DNA from: Bacteroidales bacterium
GTDB taxonomy: Bacteria; Bacteroidota; Bacteroidia; Bacteroidales; Paludibacteraceae
Length of the DNA stretch: 15,503 nucleotides
Assembly: GCA_900766775.1 (NCBI GenBank)
Contig: CAAFXN010000153.1
Location: 1-15,503, forward strand
Direction of reading: 5' to 3'
Positions within the stretch are counted from its first letter, which is position 1; every line of letters starts with the position of its first letter. The position numbers and the translations under genes are program-made. Shown piece by piece: positions 5,992 through 12,973 of the stretch. The notes under the pieces are model-generated. The model did not search any database. It was given only the letters and a program-made list of their open reading frames with translations, and was not told the origin of the DNA.

Positions 5992-6091
5992 ATATCATTA
6001 TTTCAAAGAGCAACGCTTTTCCGTTCCTTGTCGAAGGAGTCTTTTGCAACCGTTCCTACATTCAGGGCAATAGTTGAAAAAAAAACGCTTG

Positions 6092-6123
6092 CAAAGTTAC
6101 TACTTATTTTTAATATATGCAAA
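6092..6123 (-). promoter_or_regulatory. Bacteroidota-type promoter without an obvious gene
   Basis: On the minus strand TTTG (6123-6120) is followed after 20 nt by TAACTTTG (6099-6092). The -7 box is the same as that of valS. Transcription would run toward 5990 and then antisense into the truncated gene. The nearest substantial minus-strand gene is the InlB-type protein, whose ATG is some 700 nt away. Confidence 0.65.
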
Positions 6124-6356
6124 CAAAATCATAATAAAACGCATAGTTTAACAAAAAATTAATAAGATTTGTGGATAAATTGTTATTCTGTGGCATTTTT
6201 TTTGTGTGGATGTGGAAAAACGTCCGTTAACTTGATGGTACAATGCTCCGCCAATTGCCGTTCATTATCCATTCATTTTCCATGATGCTCTGAGTAACGA
6301 ACAAACAACGGCGATTGGGGGAGAGAATGGGTGATACATGTGCCGACCGTTGTGCC

Positions 6357-6373
6357 AATCTTAATAATAGTAC
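6357..6373 (+). repeat. 17-nt direct repeat, first copy
   Basis: AATCTTAATAATAGTAC here recurs as AATCTTAATAATCGTAC at 6461-6477, 104 bp apart with one mismatch. The two copies bracket the 11-bp tandem array at 6402-6434. Confidence 0.7.
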
Positions 6374-6401
6374 ATTTTCGGGGTGGGGGCAGCCTGCTTT
6401 C

Positions 6402-6434
6402 GACCCGCGAGAGACCCGCGGGAGACCCGCGAAA
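6402..6434 (+). repeat. 11-bp tandem array, three units
   Basis: Three consecutive 11-bp units, GACCCGCGAGA, GACCCGCGGGA and GACCCGCGAAA, identical in their first eight bases. One of three unrelated 11-bp arrays in intergenic parts of this window (see also 9748-9780 and 15088-15142). Confidence 0.85.
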
Positions 6435-6460
6435 AACACACGAAAGGGTGGCGGCGGGGA

Positions 6461-6477
6461 AATCTTAATAATCGTAC
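6461..6477 (+). repeat. 17-nt direct repeat, second copy
   Basis: Second copy of the repeat at 6357-6373, one mismatch (C for A at position 13). Confidence 0.7.
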
Positions 6478-6528
6478 CGTTTTTAGGATTTGTGCATGGG
6501 CGACATTCTCGTCCCTGTAACAGAAAGA

Positions 6529-6553
6529 GGCTGCCTACGTGATGTAGGTAGCC
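6529..6553 (-). terminator. Terminator hairpin downstream of valS
   Basis: GGCTGCCTAC (6529-6538) pairs with GTAGGTAGCC (6544-6553) around GTGAT, a 10-bp stem with one wobble pair, flanked by AAAGA and CCTTT. It lies about 40 nt after the valS stop and would stop valS transcription. The T run is short, so efficiency is uncertain. Confidence 0.7.
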
Positions 6554-6590
6554 CCTTTCCCCGATATGGCATTCACCGTGTGTTCTTTCT

Positions 6591-9467
6591 TTATTTCTTC
6601 AGTGCTTCGAGTGCGGCTTCGAGGGTGGCGATACGTGCCTCGGCGTCGGCTTGTTTCTTGCGCTCGAGGGCAACGACCTCGGGCTTGGCGTTCTGCACGA
6701 ACCGCTCGTTGCCGAGTTTCTTCATCACGCCTGCGAGGAAACCGCGTTGGTGAGCGAGGTCTGCTTCCAGTTTCTCGCGCTCCGCGTCCACGTTGATGAA
6801 CTTATCCAGCGGAATGCTGTACTCGGTGGTGCCGATGATGAAGGAGGACGACTGCGCGCTCTTCTCCGCGCCAACGGCTACTTCCACATTCGCCAACTTG
6901 CAAACCAGCGGATTGACCGCCTCGGGTGCCACCAGCGTCAGCACCTCCTTGGGCGAGATATTCTTGCTTGCGCGGATATTGCGGATATTTGAAACCAATG
7001 CTTTCAGCAATTCGCCCTCGGCTATGGAATCAGGAGCAAGGAGCAAGGAGCAAGGACTTGTTACCTCCGTCTCTGTGTTTTCAGAGTATGGGGTGCGGCC
7101 TGGAGACCGCACCTCCTTGGAGTCGGTGCTATTTCGTCTTGGCTCTTGGTTCTTGGCTCCTGCGTCCACCATAATGCTCTCTCCTTCTTTGCGGTCGGCG
7201 AGGTTCTGCCAGAGTTCCTCGGTGATGAACGGCATGAAGGGGTGGAGCAGACGCAGCATGCGGTCGAGGAAACGGCAGGTCGCCTCATAGGTCGGGCGGT
7301 CGATAGGCTGCCCGTAGGCAGGCTTGACCATCTCGAGGTACCAGCCCGAGAACTCATCGGTGTAGAGTTTGTAAATCGCCATCAGCGCCTCGCTCAGGCG
7401 GTACTTGCCGAACAGGTCTGCCACCTCTGCCTCGGCTTGCGAGAGCACTGCCTCGAACCAGCGGGTTGCAAAGGCGTTTTCGGATGAAGGATGAAGGACA
7501 AAGGATGAAGGACTTGCTACACCCGTCTCTGCGTTTTCAGCATCGGAACTATTCAGTCTTTCATCTTTCATCCTTAATCCTTTGTCCTCACTCACTTCCC
7601 AGCCTTTGATAAGTCGGAAGCAGTTCCATATCTTGTTGCAGAAGTTGCGTCCCTGCTCGCAGAGGCTCTCATCAAAGAGGATGTCGTTGCCCGCGGGGGC
7701 TGCCAACATCATACCCATGCGCACGCCATCGGCACCGAAGCGGGCAATCAGGTCCAGTGGGTCGGGGCTGTTACCCAGCGACTTCGACATCTTCCGCCCC
7801 AGTTTGTCGCGGACGATACCCGTGAAATAGACATGGCGGAATGGCATTTTTCCTTGGTACTCGTAGCCCGCCATAATCATACGCGCCACCCAGAAGAAGA
7901 TGATATCCGGACCGGTTACGAGGTCGGCGGTAGGGTAGTAGTACTGTATCTCTTTGTTGTCGGGGTGCTCTATGCCGTCGAAGAGCGAGATGGGCCACAG
8001 CCACGACGAGAACCATGTGTCCAGCGCGCCCTCGTCCTGCACCAGCGTCTGACCCTCCGCTTTGGCTTGCGCCTCCTCCATGGTCGGCGCTACGATAATC
8101 TTGTCCTCGGGGTAGTTCTCCGCACCCGTTTGGTCGAGTATCTCCTTAATATAATAGGCAGGAATACGGTGTCCCCACCACAGTTGCCGCGAGATACACC
8201 AGTCCTTGATGTTCTCCAACCAGTTGCGGTAGGTGTTTTTGTACTTCGTGGGGTAGAACACTATCTCGTCGTTCATCACGGGCGGCAGGGCAATGTCAGC
8301 AAAGTGCTGCATGCGGATGAACCATTGCAGCGGCAGCCGCGGTTCGATAGGCACATTCGTGTGTTCGGAGTAGCCCACTTTGTTGTCGTAGTCCTCAATC
8401 TTCTCCATCAGCCCTGCGGCTTGCAGGTCTTGGGCAATCTGCTTGCGGCAGTCGAAGCGGTCCATGCCTTGGTATGCCGCCACGTTCTTGCGAACGGTCT
8501 CTTCCAGCGTGTCGAGGTTGATATGTGCGTCGGGCGTGAAGATATCGTATGCCGTGAGGTTGTATTTCTGCCCCAGCGCGTAGTCGTTCACATCGTGCGC
8601 GGGCGTTACTTTCAAGCAACCCGTACCGAACTCTATCTCCACATATCGGTCTTCTATCACAGGTATCTGCCTGCCCACCAGCGGCACGATGACATGCTTC
8701 CCGCGCAGCCAGTGGTTCTTCGGGTCTTTGGGGTTGATACACATCGCCACATCGCCCATGATGGTTTCGGGGCGGGTGGTCGCTACCACAGCGTAGTAGC
8801 CCTGCTCATCCTTGTGCACCACATCCTCCGGCGTGAGCGAAGCCTCGTCCACAGGCTCCACCACGCGGTATTTCAGGTGGAACAGATGGCTGTGCTCATC
8901 GTGGTAAATCACCTCCTCGTCGGAGAGCGCCGTCTGACGCTCGGGGTCCCAGTTGACCATGCGCAACCCGCGGTAAATCAGCCCCTTCTCATACAGGTCG
9001 CAGAACACGCGGATGACCGCCCGCGAACGGGTCTCGTCCATGGTGAACGAGGTGCGGTCCCAGTCGCACGAGCAACCCAGTTTGCGCAACTGCTTGAGGA
9101 TGATACCACCGTGCTCGTCGGTCCATGCCCACGCGTGTTTCAGAAACTCCTCGCGCGTGAGGTCGCTCTTGTTGATACCTTGCTCTTTCAGGCGCTTGAT
9201 GACCTTCGCTTCGGTGGCGATGGACGCATGGTCGGTGCCGGGCACCCAGCAGGCGTTCTTGCCCTCCAAGCGCGCGCGGCGCACGAGGATGTCTTGTATC
9301 GTCTCGTTGAGCACGTGCCCCATGTGCAGCACGCCCGTTACGTTGGGAGGCGGGATGACCACCGTGAACGGCTCGCGACCGTCAGGCTCGCTGTGAAACA
9401 ACTTCTGGTCAAGCCAATACTGATACCACTTGGCTTCGATGTCGGTAGGATTGTATTTCGAGTCCAT
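6591..9467 (-). CDS. valS: Valyl-tRNA synthetase, with two in-frame repeat insertions
   Basis: A 958-residue class I aminoacyl-tRNA synthetase that charges tRNA-Val. The HIGH-type motif is HMGH (48-51, within PPNVTGVLHMGH), KMSKS is at 559-563, the ALDTWFSSWLWP signature is near 480, and a C-terminal coiled-coil arm spans about 880-958. I chose the ATG at 9467 because the promoter -7 box lies at 9511-9504; an ATG at 9506 would fall inside it. Bacteroidales ValRS is usually about 870-880 residues (from memory). The excess matches two low-complexity stretches, about 627-662 (after KGWEVSE) and 769-812 (after MVDAG), encoded by the repeat elements at 7482-7587 and 7033-7160. Both lie after KMSKS, in the anticodon-binding/C-terminal part, so the enzyme is probably active. 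Confidence 0.97.
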   Translation of the reverse strand: MDSKYNPTDIEAKWYQYWLDQKLFHSEPDGREPFTVVIPPPNVTGVLHMGHVLNETIQDILVRRARLEGKNACWVPGTDHASIATEAKVIKRLKEQGINKSDLTREEFLKHAWAWTDEHGGIILKQLRKLGCSCDWDRTSFTMDETRSRAVIRVFCDLYEKGLIYRGLRMVNWDPERQTALSDEEVIYHDEHSHLFHLKYRVVEPVDEASLTPEDVVHKDEQGYYAVVATTRPETIMGDVAMCINPKDPKNHWLRGKHVIVPLVGRQIPVIEDRYVEIEFGTGCLKVTPAHDVNDYALGQKYNLTAYDIFTPDAHINLDTLEETVRKNVAAYQGMDRFDCRKQIAQDLQAAGLMEKIEDYDNKVGYSEHTNVPIEPRLPLQWFIRMQHFADIALPPVMNDEIVFYPTKYKNTYRNWLENIKDWCISRQLWWGHRIPAYYIKEILDQTGAENYPEDKIIVAPTMEEAQAKAEGQTLVQDEGALDTWFSSWLWPISLFDGIEHPDNKEIQYYYPTADLVTGPDIIFFWVARMIMAGYEYQGKMPFRHVYFTGIVRDKLGRKMSKSLGNSPDPLDLIARFGADGVRMGMMLAAPAGNDILFDESLCEQGRNFCNKIWNCFRLIKGWEVSEDKGLRMKDERLNSSDAENAETGVASPSSFVLHPSSENAFATRWFEAVLSQAEAEVADLFGKYRLSEALMAIYKLYTDEFSGWYLEMVKPAYGQPIDRPTYEATCRFLDRMLRLLHPFMPFITEELWQNLADRKEGESIMVDAGAKNQEPRRNSTDSKEVRSPGRTPYSENTETEVTSPCSLLLAPDSIAEGELLKALVSNIRNIRASKNISPKEVLTLVAPEAVNPLVCKLANVEVAVGAEKSAQSSSFIIGTTEYSIPLDKFINVDAEREKLEADLAHQRGFLAGVMKKLGNERFVQNAKPEVVALERKKQADAEARIATLEAALEALKK
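7033..7160 (-). repeat. Heptamer-armed repeat element inside valS, with nested palindrome (V2)
   Basis: On the plus strand one arm is three GGAGCAA units plus GGACTTG (7033-7060). The other is TTGGCTC, TTGGTTC, TTGGCTC (7139-7159), preceded by CTATTTCGTC (7129-7138). The arms are inverted relative to each other. The core contains CCGTCTCTGTGTTTTCAG, shared with the element at 7482-7587 apart from one base. It also contains the 22-bp palindrome at 7092-7113 (GGTGCGG, 8 nt, CCGCACC). The whole segment is translated in frame as part of valS. Confidence 0.85.
7482..7587 (-). repeat. Heptamer-armed repeat element inside valS (V1)
   Basis: The plus-strand left arm is the 7-bp units GGATGAA, GGATGAA, GGACAAA, GGATGAA, GGACTTG (7482-7516). 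The right arm is TTCATCT, TTCATCC, TTAATCC, TTTGTCC (7560-7587), inverted relative to the first and preceded by CTATTCAGTC. The core CCGTCTCTGCGTTTTCAG matches V2. The element is about 106 bp and encodes roughly 35 extra valS residues. Confidence 0.85.
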
Positions 9468-9503
9468 ACGTGTATTGAAGATTAGAAATGCAAAAATTGC
9501 GCG

Positions 9504-9534
9504 CAAAGTTACTGCTTTTTTTTGAAATGTGCAA
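9504..9534 (-). promoter_or_regulatory. valS promoter
   Basis: On the minus strand TTG (9534-9532) is followed after 20 nt by TAACTTTG (9511-9504). The expected transcription start is near 9497, about 30 nt before the valS ATG at 9467, which also rules out the longer reading frame. Confidence 0.82.
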
Positions 9535-9553
9535 GTGTTTGGGAATAAAAAAG

Positions 9554-9570
9554 TGCAGCAGGGTGCTGCA
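9554..9570 (-). terminator. Hairpin followed by T run between divergent promoters
   Basis: TGCAGCA-GGG-TGCTGCA is a perfect 7-bp stem. On the minus strand it is followed by CTTTTTTATT, the form of a small intrinsic terminator. It sits between the valS and rluA-family promoters, where it could stop antisense transcripts before valS or serve as a protein-binding palindrome. No gene obviously ends here. Confidence 0.45.
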
Positions 9571-9612
9571 AAGGTGTCGGAGAGGGGATTTACTTTCTTT
9601 TTTCTGAAATAA

Positions 9613-9644
9613 TTTGCACATGCGAAAAAGTTTTTGTATCTTTG
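9613..9644 (+). promoter_or_regulatory. Promoter for the pseudouridine synthase gene
   Basis: TTTG (9613-9616), 20 nt, TATCTTTG (9637-9644). Transcription should begin near 9651, leaving an unusually long leader of about 265 nt before the ATG at 9918. It may also serve iorA and the genes after it. Confidence 0.8.
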
Positions 9645-9747
9645 CCCTCGGAATGAAAGGCGCTGCGAGAGCCCGACGGAAGGGGCTCGGCTCCTCCCGC
9701 GAAAAGAGACGATTTTGTAAGCCGACTGTATGCGGACAAGAGTTAAC

Positions 9748-9780
9748 GATTAGTTAGTGATTAGTTAGTGATTAGTTAGT
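9748..9780 (+). repeat. 11-bp tandem array, three perfect units
   Basis: GATTAGTTAGT is repeated three times without change, followed by a partial unit (GATTG). The array lies in the leader of the pseudouridine synthase gene. Confidence 0.92.
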
Positions 9781-9838
9781 GATTGCACTGACCATACCGA
9801 GACCATAAAGGAGGGCTCCGGGGAAAGGGGATAAAGGA

Positions 9839-9860
9839 GGTGCGGTCTCCAGGCCGCACC
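9839..9860 (+). repeat. 22-bp palindrome, intergenic copy
   Basis: GGTGCGG, an 8-nt centre TCTCCAGG, then CCGCACC. It is identical to 11499-11520 inside iorA and to the reverse complement of 7092-7113 inside valS. All three share the preceding AAGGA. Confidence 0.93.
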
Positions 9861-9917
9861 AAAAGAGACGAATGTAGAATTCCGCAAGAAAAAAGTAAGT
9901 TCATAATTCCTGTTTCG

Positions 9918-10598
9918 ATGACTGTACTGTACGAAGATAATCACATCATTGCCGTCAACAAGACCTGCCGCGAGATAGTGCAGGGCGACAAGACGGGCGA
10001 CACCCCGCTGAGCGAGGTGGTGAAGGCGTATATCAAAGAGAAATACCACAAGCCCGGCGAGGTCTTTCTCGGTGTTACCCATCGTCTCGACCGTCCCACC
10101 AGCGGCGTGGTGCTCTTTGCCCGCACGAGCAAAGCCCTCACGCGGCTGAACGAGATGTTCAAGAGCCACGAGCAGATACAGAAGACCTACTGGGCTATCG
10201 TGGAGCATGCGCCGGTGCCCGCCGAGGGACGGCTGGTGCATAGGCTGGTGCGCAACGAGAAGTTGAACAAGTCGTTCGTGGCGAAAGAGGGTGCGCGCGA
10301 TGCCAAAGAGGCGCGGCTGAGTTACCGCACGCTCACGCGTGGCGACCGATACACGCTCGTCGAGGTGCAGTTGGAGACCGGACGCCACCACCAGATACGC
10401 TGCCAAATGGCGGCGATAGGCTGCCCGATAAAAGGCGACTTGAAGTACGGCGCCAAGCGCAGTAACCCCGATGGCGGCATCTCGCTCCACGCACGACAAG
10501 TCGCGTTCATCCACCCCGTGAGCAAACAGTCGACCACCATCACCGCCCCCGTCCCCGACGAACGGATATGGCAGGAGTTGTCCGCGGGGCTGATATAA
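9918..10598 (+). CDS. RluA-family RNA pseudouridine synthase
   Basis: A 226-residue enzyme that isomerises uridine to pseudouridine in rRNA or tRNA. The catalytic motif is VTHRLDRPTSGVVLFART, with the nucleophilic aspartate at D58. Other family signatures are MTVLYEDNHIIAVNK at the N-terminus, KTYWAIV in the middle, LETGRHHQIRCQMA and SLHARQVAFIHP toward the C-terminus. No N-terminal S4 domain is present, as in the shorter RluA-type enzymes. The ATG at 9918 begins the family's conserved N-terminus. The frame remains open upstream through the palindrome at 9839-9860 but without family similarity. Target specificity cannot be told from sequence. The gene ends 93 nt before iorA. Confidence 0.93.
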   Translation: MTVLYEDNHIIAVNKTCREIVQGDKTGDTPLSEVVKAYIKEKYHKPGEVFLGVTHRLDRPTSGVVLFARTSKALTRLNEMFKSHEQIQKTYWAIVEHAPVPAEGRLVHRLVRNEKLNKSFVAKEGARDAKEARLSYRTLTRGDRYTLVEVQLETGRHHQIRCQMAAIGCPIKGDLKYGAKRSNPDGGISLHARQVAFIHPVSKQSTTITAPVPDERIWQELSAGLI

Positions 10599-10644
10599 TG
10601 GGGCAAATGCCTCCGTGAATGACCGATTATTTATAATCACAACA

Positions 10645-10683
10645 CTAATTCGTCTTTAATCCTTAATCTTTTATCATTAATCC
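10645..10683 (+). repeat. Heptamer array upstream of iorA
   Basis: The head CTAATTCGTCT (10645-10655) is followed by four 7-bp units: TTAATCC, TTAATCT, TTTATCA, TTAATCC (10656-10683). Head and unit type match one arm of the valS elements (CTATTTCGTCT and CTATTCAGTCT heads). It ends 8 nt before the iorA ATG, so the ribosome-binding region is made of repeat. Confidence 0.8.
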
Positions 10684-10691
10684 ATAAAACC

Positions 10692-12362
10692 ATGAAACAC
10701 TTATTATTAGGCGATGAGGCGATTGCTCAGGGCGCTATTGATGCCGGACTGAGCGGCGTGTATGCCTACCCCGGCACTCCCTCTACGGAGGTAACCGAGT
10801 ACATCCAACTCCACGAAGCCAAACGCACGACGACGGAGCCCATCTTCTGCCGCTGGGCGACCAACGAGAAGACCGCCATGGAAGGCGCGCTCGGCATGTC
10901 GTACATGGGCAAACGCGCACTGGTCTGCATGAAACATGTGGGTATGAACGTGTGCGCCGACGCGTTTATGAACGCGGCTATCACGGGCGTGAACGGCGGA
11001 CTGGTAGTCCTCGCAGCCGACGACCCGAGCATGCACTCATCGCAAAACGAGCAAGACTCGCGCTTCTATGCGAAGTTCGCCATGATTCCCTGCTTCGAGC
11101 CCTCTAACCAACAGGAGGCTTATGAGATGACGCGCCATGCCTTCGCGCTGAGCGAGGAACTGCGCACACCCATCCTGCTGCGCGTCACCACCCGCATGGC
11201 GCACTCCCGCGCCGTGGTGGAGACCACCGATGAACTGCCGCGGCAGAACAAACTCTCGCTGCCGGAGAACGTGCAGCACTTCATCCTGCTGCCCGCTTTC
11301 GCGAAGAAGAACTACGCCGAACTGGTGGCGGCGCAGCCTGTCTTCACCGCAAGAAGCGAAGAGTCGCCCTACAACACCTACACGCGCGGGGCAAACCCGA
11401 AGCGTGCCATCGTGGCGACGGGTATTGCCTACAACTACCTCATGGAGCAAGGCGAAGAGCTGTTTGGGTGCGTCCCGACCCGTCGGGGCCATCAAGGAGG
11501 TGCGGTCTCCAGGCCGCACCATACCGACTGCACGGTGCTCAAGATAGCGCAATACCCCTTGCCTGTGCGCCTCATCGAGCAGATGGTGGCAGACGGCGCA
11601 GAGGAAGTGCTGGTAATGGAAGAGGGGCAACCCGTAGTGGAAGAACTGCTCCGCGGCATGGTGCCCTCTACTGTGGCGGTGAAAGGACGCCTCACGGGTG
11701 ACCTGCCGCGCATGGGTGAACTGACCCCCGACGCCGTGCGCAAGGCACTTGGCTTGGAGCCGCTGCCCGTGCGGGAAGCCGACACGCTGGTAGTGAGCCG
11801 CCCGCCCGCACTATGCCAAGGCTGCGGACACCGCGACATGTACGCCGCGCTCAACGAAGTGGCGCGTGAGTACCCCTCGCCGCGTATCTTCGGCGACATA
11901 GGTTGCTACACCCTCGGCGCACTCTCGCCCTTCCATGCTATCCACGCCTGCGTGGAGATGGGTGCCTCGGTAACGATGGCGAAAGGCGCTGCCGACGCAG
12001 GACAACACCCCTCTATCGCGGTCATTGGCGACTCTACCTTCACCCACAGCGGCATGACCGGACTGCTCGACTGCGTCAACTCGAACGCGAATGTAGTGGT
12101 GCTCATCTCCGACAACCTGACCACAGGCATGACCGGCGGACAAGACTCTGCCGGCACAGGACGATTAGAGCAAATATGCACGGGCTTAGGCGTAGCGCCC
12201 GAGCATGTGCGCGTGGTGGTTCCCCTGCCGAAGAACATGGAGGAGATAAAGCAAGTGCTGCGTGAGGAAATCAACTACGCAGGCACATCCGTCGTCATCG
12301 CCCGCCGCGAGTGTATCCAAACCCTGAAACGACACTTGAAGCAGAAAGCGACGAACAATTAA
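10692..12362 (+). CDS. iorA: Indolepyruvate:ferredoxin oxidoreductase alpha subunit, with a small in-frame insertion
   Basis: The 556-residue catalytic subunit of the thiamine-diphosphate enzyme that interconverts arylpyruvates (indolepyruvate, phenylpyruvate) and aryl-acetyl-CoA using ferredoxin. The N-terminal pyrimidine-binding half contains AYPGTPSTEV and ADDPSMHSSQNEQDSR. The C-terminal pyrophosphate-binding half has LCQGCGHRDMY, GDIGCYTLGALSPF and GDSTFTHSGMTGLLDCVNS. The protein ends after RRECIQTLKRH with no CxxCxxC cluster motifs, so the C-terminal ferredoxin domain of archaeal IorA is missing, as I recall for Bacteroides homologues. Residues 261-280, between LFGC and TVLKIAQYPLP, are an extra stretch encoded by a palindromic repeat. 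The gene is followed 41 nt later by iorB. Confidence 0.94.
   Translation: MKHLLLGDEAIAQGAIDAGLSGVYAYPGTPSTEVTEYIQLHEAKRTTTEPIFCRWATNEKTAMEGALGMSYMGKRALVCMKHVGMNVCADAFMNAAITGVNGGLVVLAADDPSMHSSQNEQDSRFYAKFAMIPCFEPSNQQEAYEMTRHAFALSEELRTPILLRVTTRMAHSRAVVETTDELPRQNKLSLPENVQHFILLPAFAKKNYAELVAAQPVFTARSEESPYNTYTRGANPKRAIVATGIAYNYLMEQGEELFGCVPTRRGHQGGAVSRPHHTDCTVLKIAQYPLPVRLIEQMVADGAEEVLVMEEGQPVVEELLRGMVPSTVAVKGRLTGDLPRMGELTPDAVRKALGLEPLPVREADTLVVSRPPALCQGCGHRDMYAALNEVAREYPSPRIFGDIGCYTLGALSPFHAIHACVEMGASVTMAKGAADAGQHPSIAVIGDSTFTHSGMTGLLDCVNSNANVVVLISDNLTTGMTGGQDSAGTGRLEQICTGLGVAPEHVRVVVPLPKNMEEIKQVLREEINYAGTSVVIARRECIQTLKRHLKQKATNN
11472..11531 (+). repeat. In-frame palindromic insertion in iorA
   Basis: About 60 nt encoding residues 261-280 (starts VPTRRGHQGG). 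It contains the 22-bp palindrome (11499-11520), identical to the copy at 9839-9860, and a second small palindromic piece CCCGACCCGTCGGGG (11474-11488). TGC codons stand at the boundary (11469-11471) and at the end of the insert (11529-11531). Boundaries are inferred from the family's usual GC-x(2)-PVLKIxQYPLP spacing, recalled from memory. Confidence 0.8.
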
Positions 12363-12365
12363 CTA

Positions 12366-12400
12366 TTTATCCTTTATCCTTAATCCTTTATCTTTTATCC
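12366..12400 (+). repeat. Heptamer array filling the iorA-iorB spacer
   Basis: Five 7-bp units, TTTATCC, TTTATCC, TTAATCC, TTTATCT, TTTATCC, preceded by CTA. They occupy nearly all of the 41 nt between the iorA stop and the iorB ATG, leaving no Shine-Dalgarno sequence. Confidence 0.88.
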
Positions 12401-12403
12401 AAA

Positions 12404-12973
12404 ATGAAACGCGATATCATATTAGCCGGCGTAGGAGGACAAGGTATCCTCTCTATCGCCACGGTAATAGGCGAGGCGGCACTCGCCGAAGGACTATATT
12501 TAAAGCAAGCCGAGGTGCACGGCATGTCGCAGCGCGGCGGCGATGTACAGTCGAACCTGCGTATCTCCACCGAGCCTATTCATTCCGACCTGATACCCCG
12601 CGGTGGAGCCGACTTGGTCATCTCGCTGGAGCCGATGGAGGCACTGCGCTATGTGGAGTATCTGAAACCCGACGGGTGGATAGTAACCTCCTCGGTGCCG
12701 TTTGTGAATATCCCTAACTACCCCGACTTGGAGGAGGTGCTGGCGCATATCAAGGCGTTCCCCAACCATGTGTTGCTGGATGTGGAGGCGCTGGCAAAGA
12801 GCGTGGGTGCACCCGCGCAGGCAGCGAACATGGTGCTGCTCGGTGCCGCTATCCCCATGCTCGGCATTGAGCACGACAAGATGATTGCAGGCGTGGAGCG
12901 CGTCTTTGCCCGCAAAGGCGAAGCCGTTGTCGCCACCAACGTGAAAGCCGTAGAGGCAGGGTATAATAATTAA
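12404..12973 (+). CDS. iorB: Indolepyruvate:ferredoxin oxidoreductase beta subunit
   Basis: A 189-residue gamma/beta-type subunit of the 2-oxoacid:ferredoxin oxidoreductase family. It starts MKRDIILAGVGGQGILSIAT, the typical glycine-rich IorB N-terminus, followed by EVHGMSQRGGDVQSNLR. Later sections are DLVISLEPMEALRY and ANMVLLGAA. It partners with IorA and probably takes part in CoA and ferredoxin contact. The ATG at 12404 is chosen because it begins the family N-terminus; the frame upstream is repeat DNA and the iorA end. It is co-transcribed with iorA, and the aminotransferase follows 130 nt later after a repeat hairpin. Confidence 0.94.
   Translation: MKRDIILAGVGGQGILSIATVIGEAALAEGLYLKQAEVHGMSQRGGDVQSNLRISTEPIHSDLIPRGGADLVISLEPMEALRYVEYLKPDGWIVTSSVPFVNIPNYPDLEEVLAHIKAFPNHVLLDVEALAKSVGAPAQAANMVLLGAAIPMLGIEHDKMIAGVERVFARKGEAVVATNVKAVEAGYNN

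Larger units (their letters stand above)
5927..6590. other. Gene-poor intergenic region
   Basis: No convincing protein gene lies in this 664-base stretch. From left to right it holds: a GC-rich segment (5927-5990); a leader-like sequence; an orphan minus-strand promoter (6092-6123); an AT-rich block (about 6070-6210); an imperfect inverted repeat CCAATTGCCGTT / AACGGCGATTGG (6251-6262 and 6307-6318); a 17-nt direct repeat pair; an 11-bp tandem array; and the valS terminator. Confidence 0.7.
9645..9917 (+). other. Long repeat-rich leader before the pseudouridine synthase gene
   Basis: No gene is evident. It contains a hairpin GAGCCC-(GACGGAAG)-GGGCTC at 9669-9688; AAAAGAGACGA at both 9702-9712 and 9861-9871; three 11-bp units at 9748-9780; ATAAAGGAGG at 9805-9814 and 9831-9840; and the 22-bp palindrome at 9839-9860. 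I do not recognise a known structured RNA here. Confidence 0.55.

Noticed and set aside
6227..6439. 70-codon minus-strand frame in the spacer downstream of valS
   Set aside because: It runs through the tandem array and direct repeats, has no ribosome binding site or promoter, and its sequence is low-complexity.
7833..9485. 550-codon open frame on the plus strand
   Set aside because: It lies entirely opposite valS, is rich in histidine, valine and arginine from antisense codon bias, and has no family motif.
9669..9688. Signal recognition particle RNA or another known structured RNA
   Set aside because: The GGAA-containing loop is suggestive, but the conserved SRP asymmetric loop bases are absent and the rest does not fold like SRP, RNase P or tmRNA as far as I can see.
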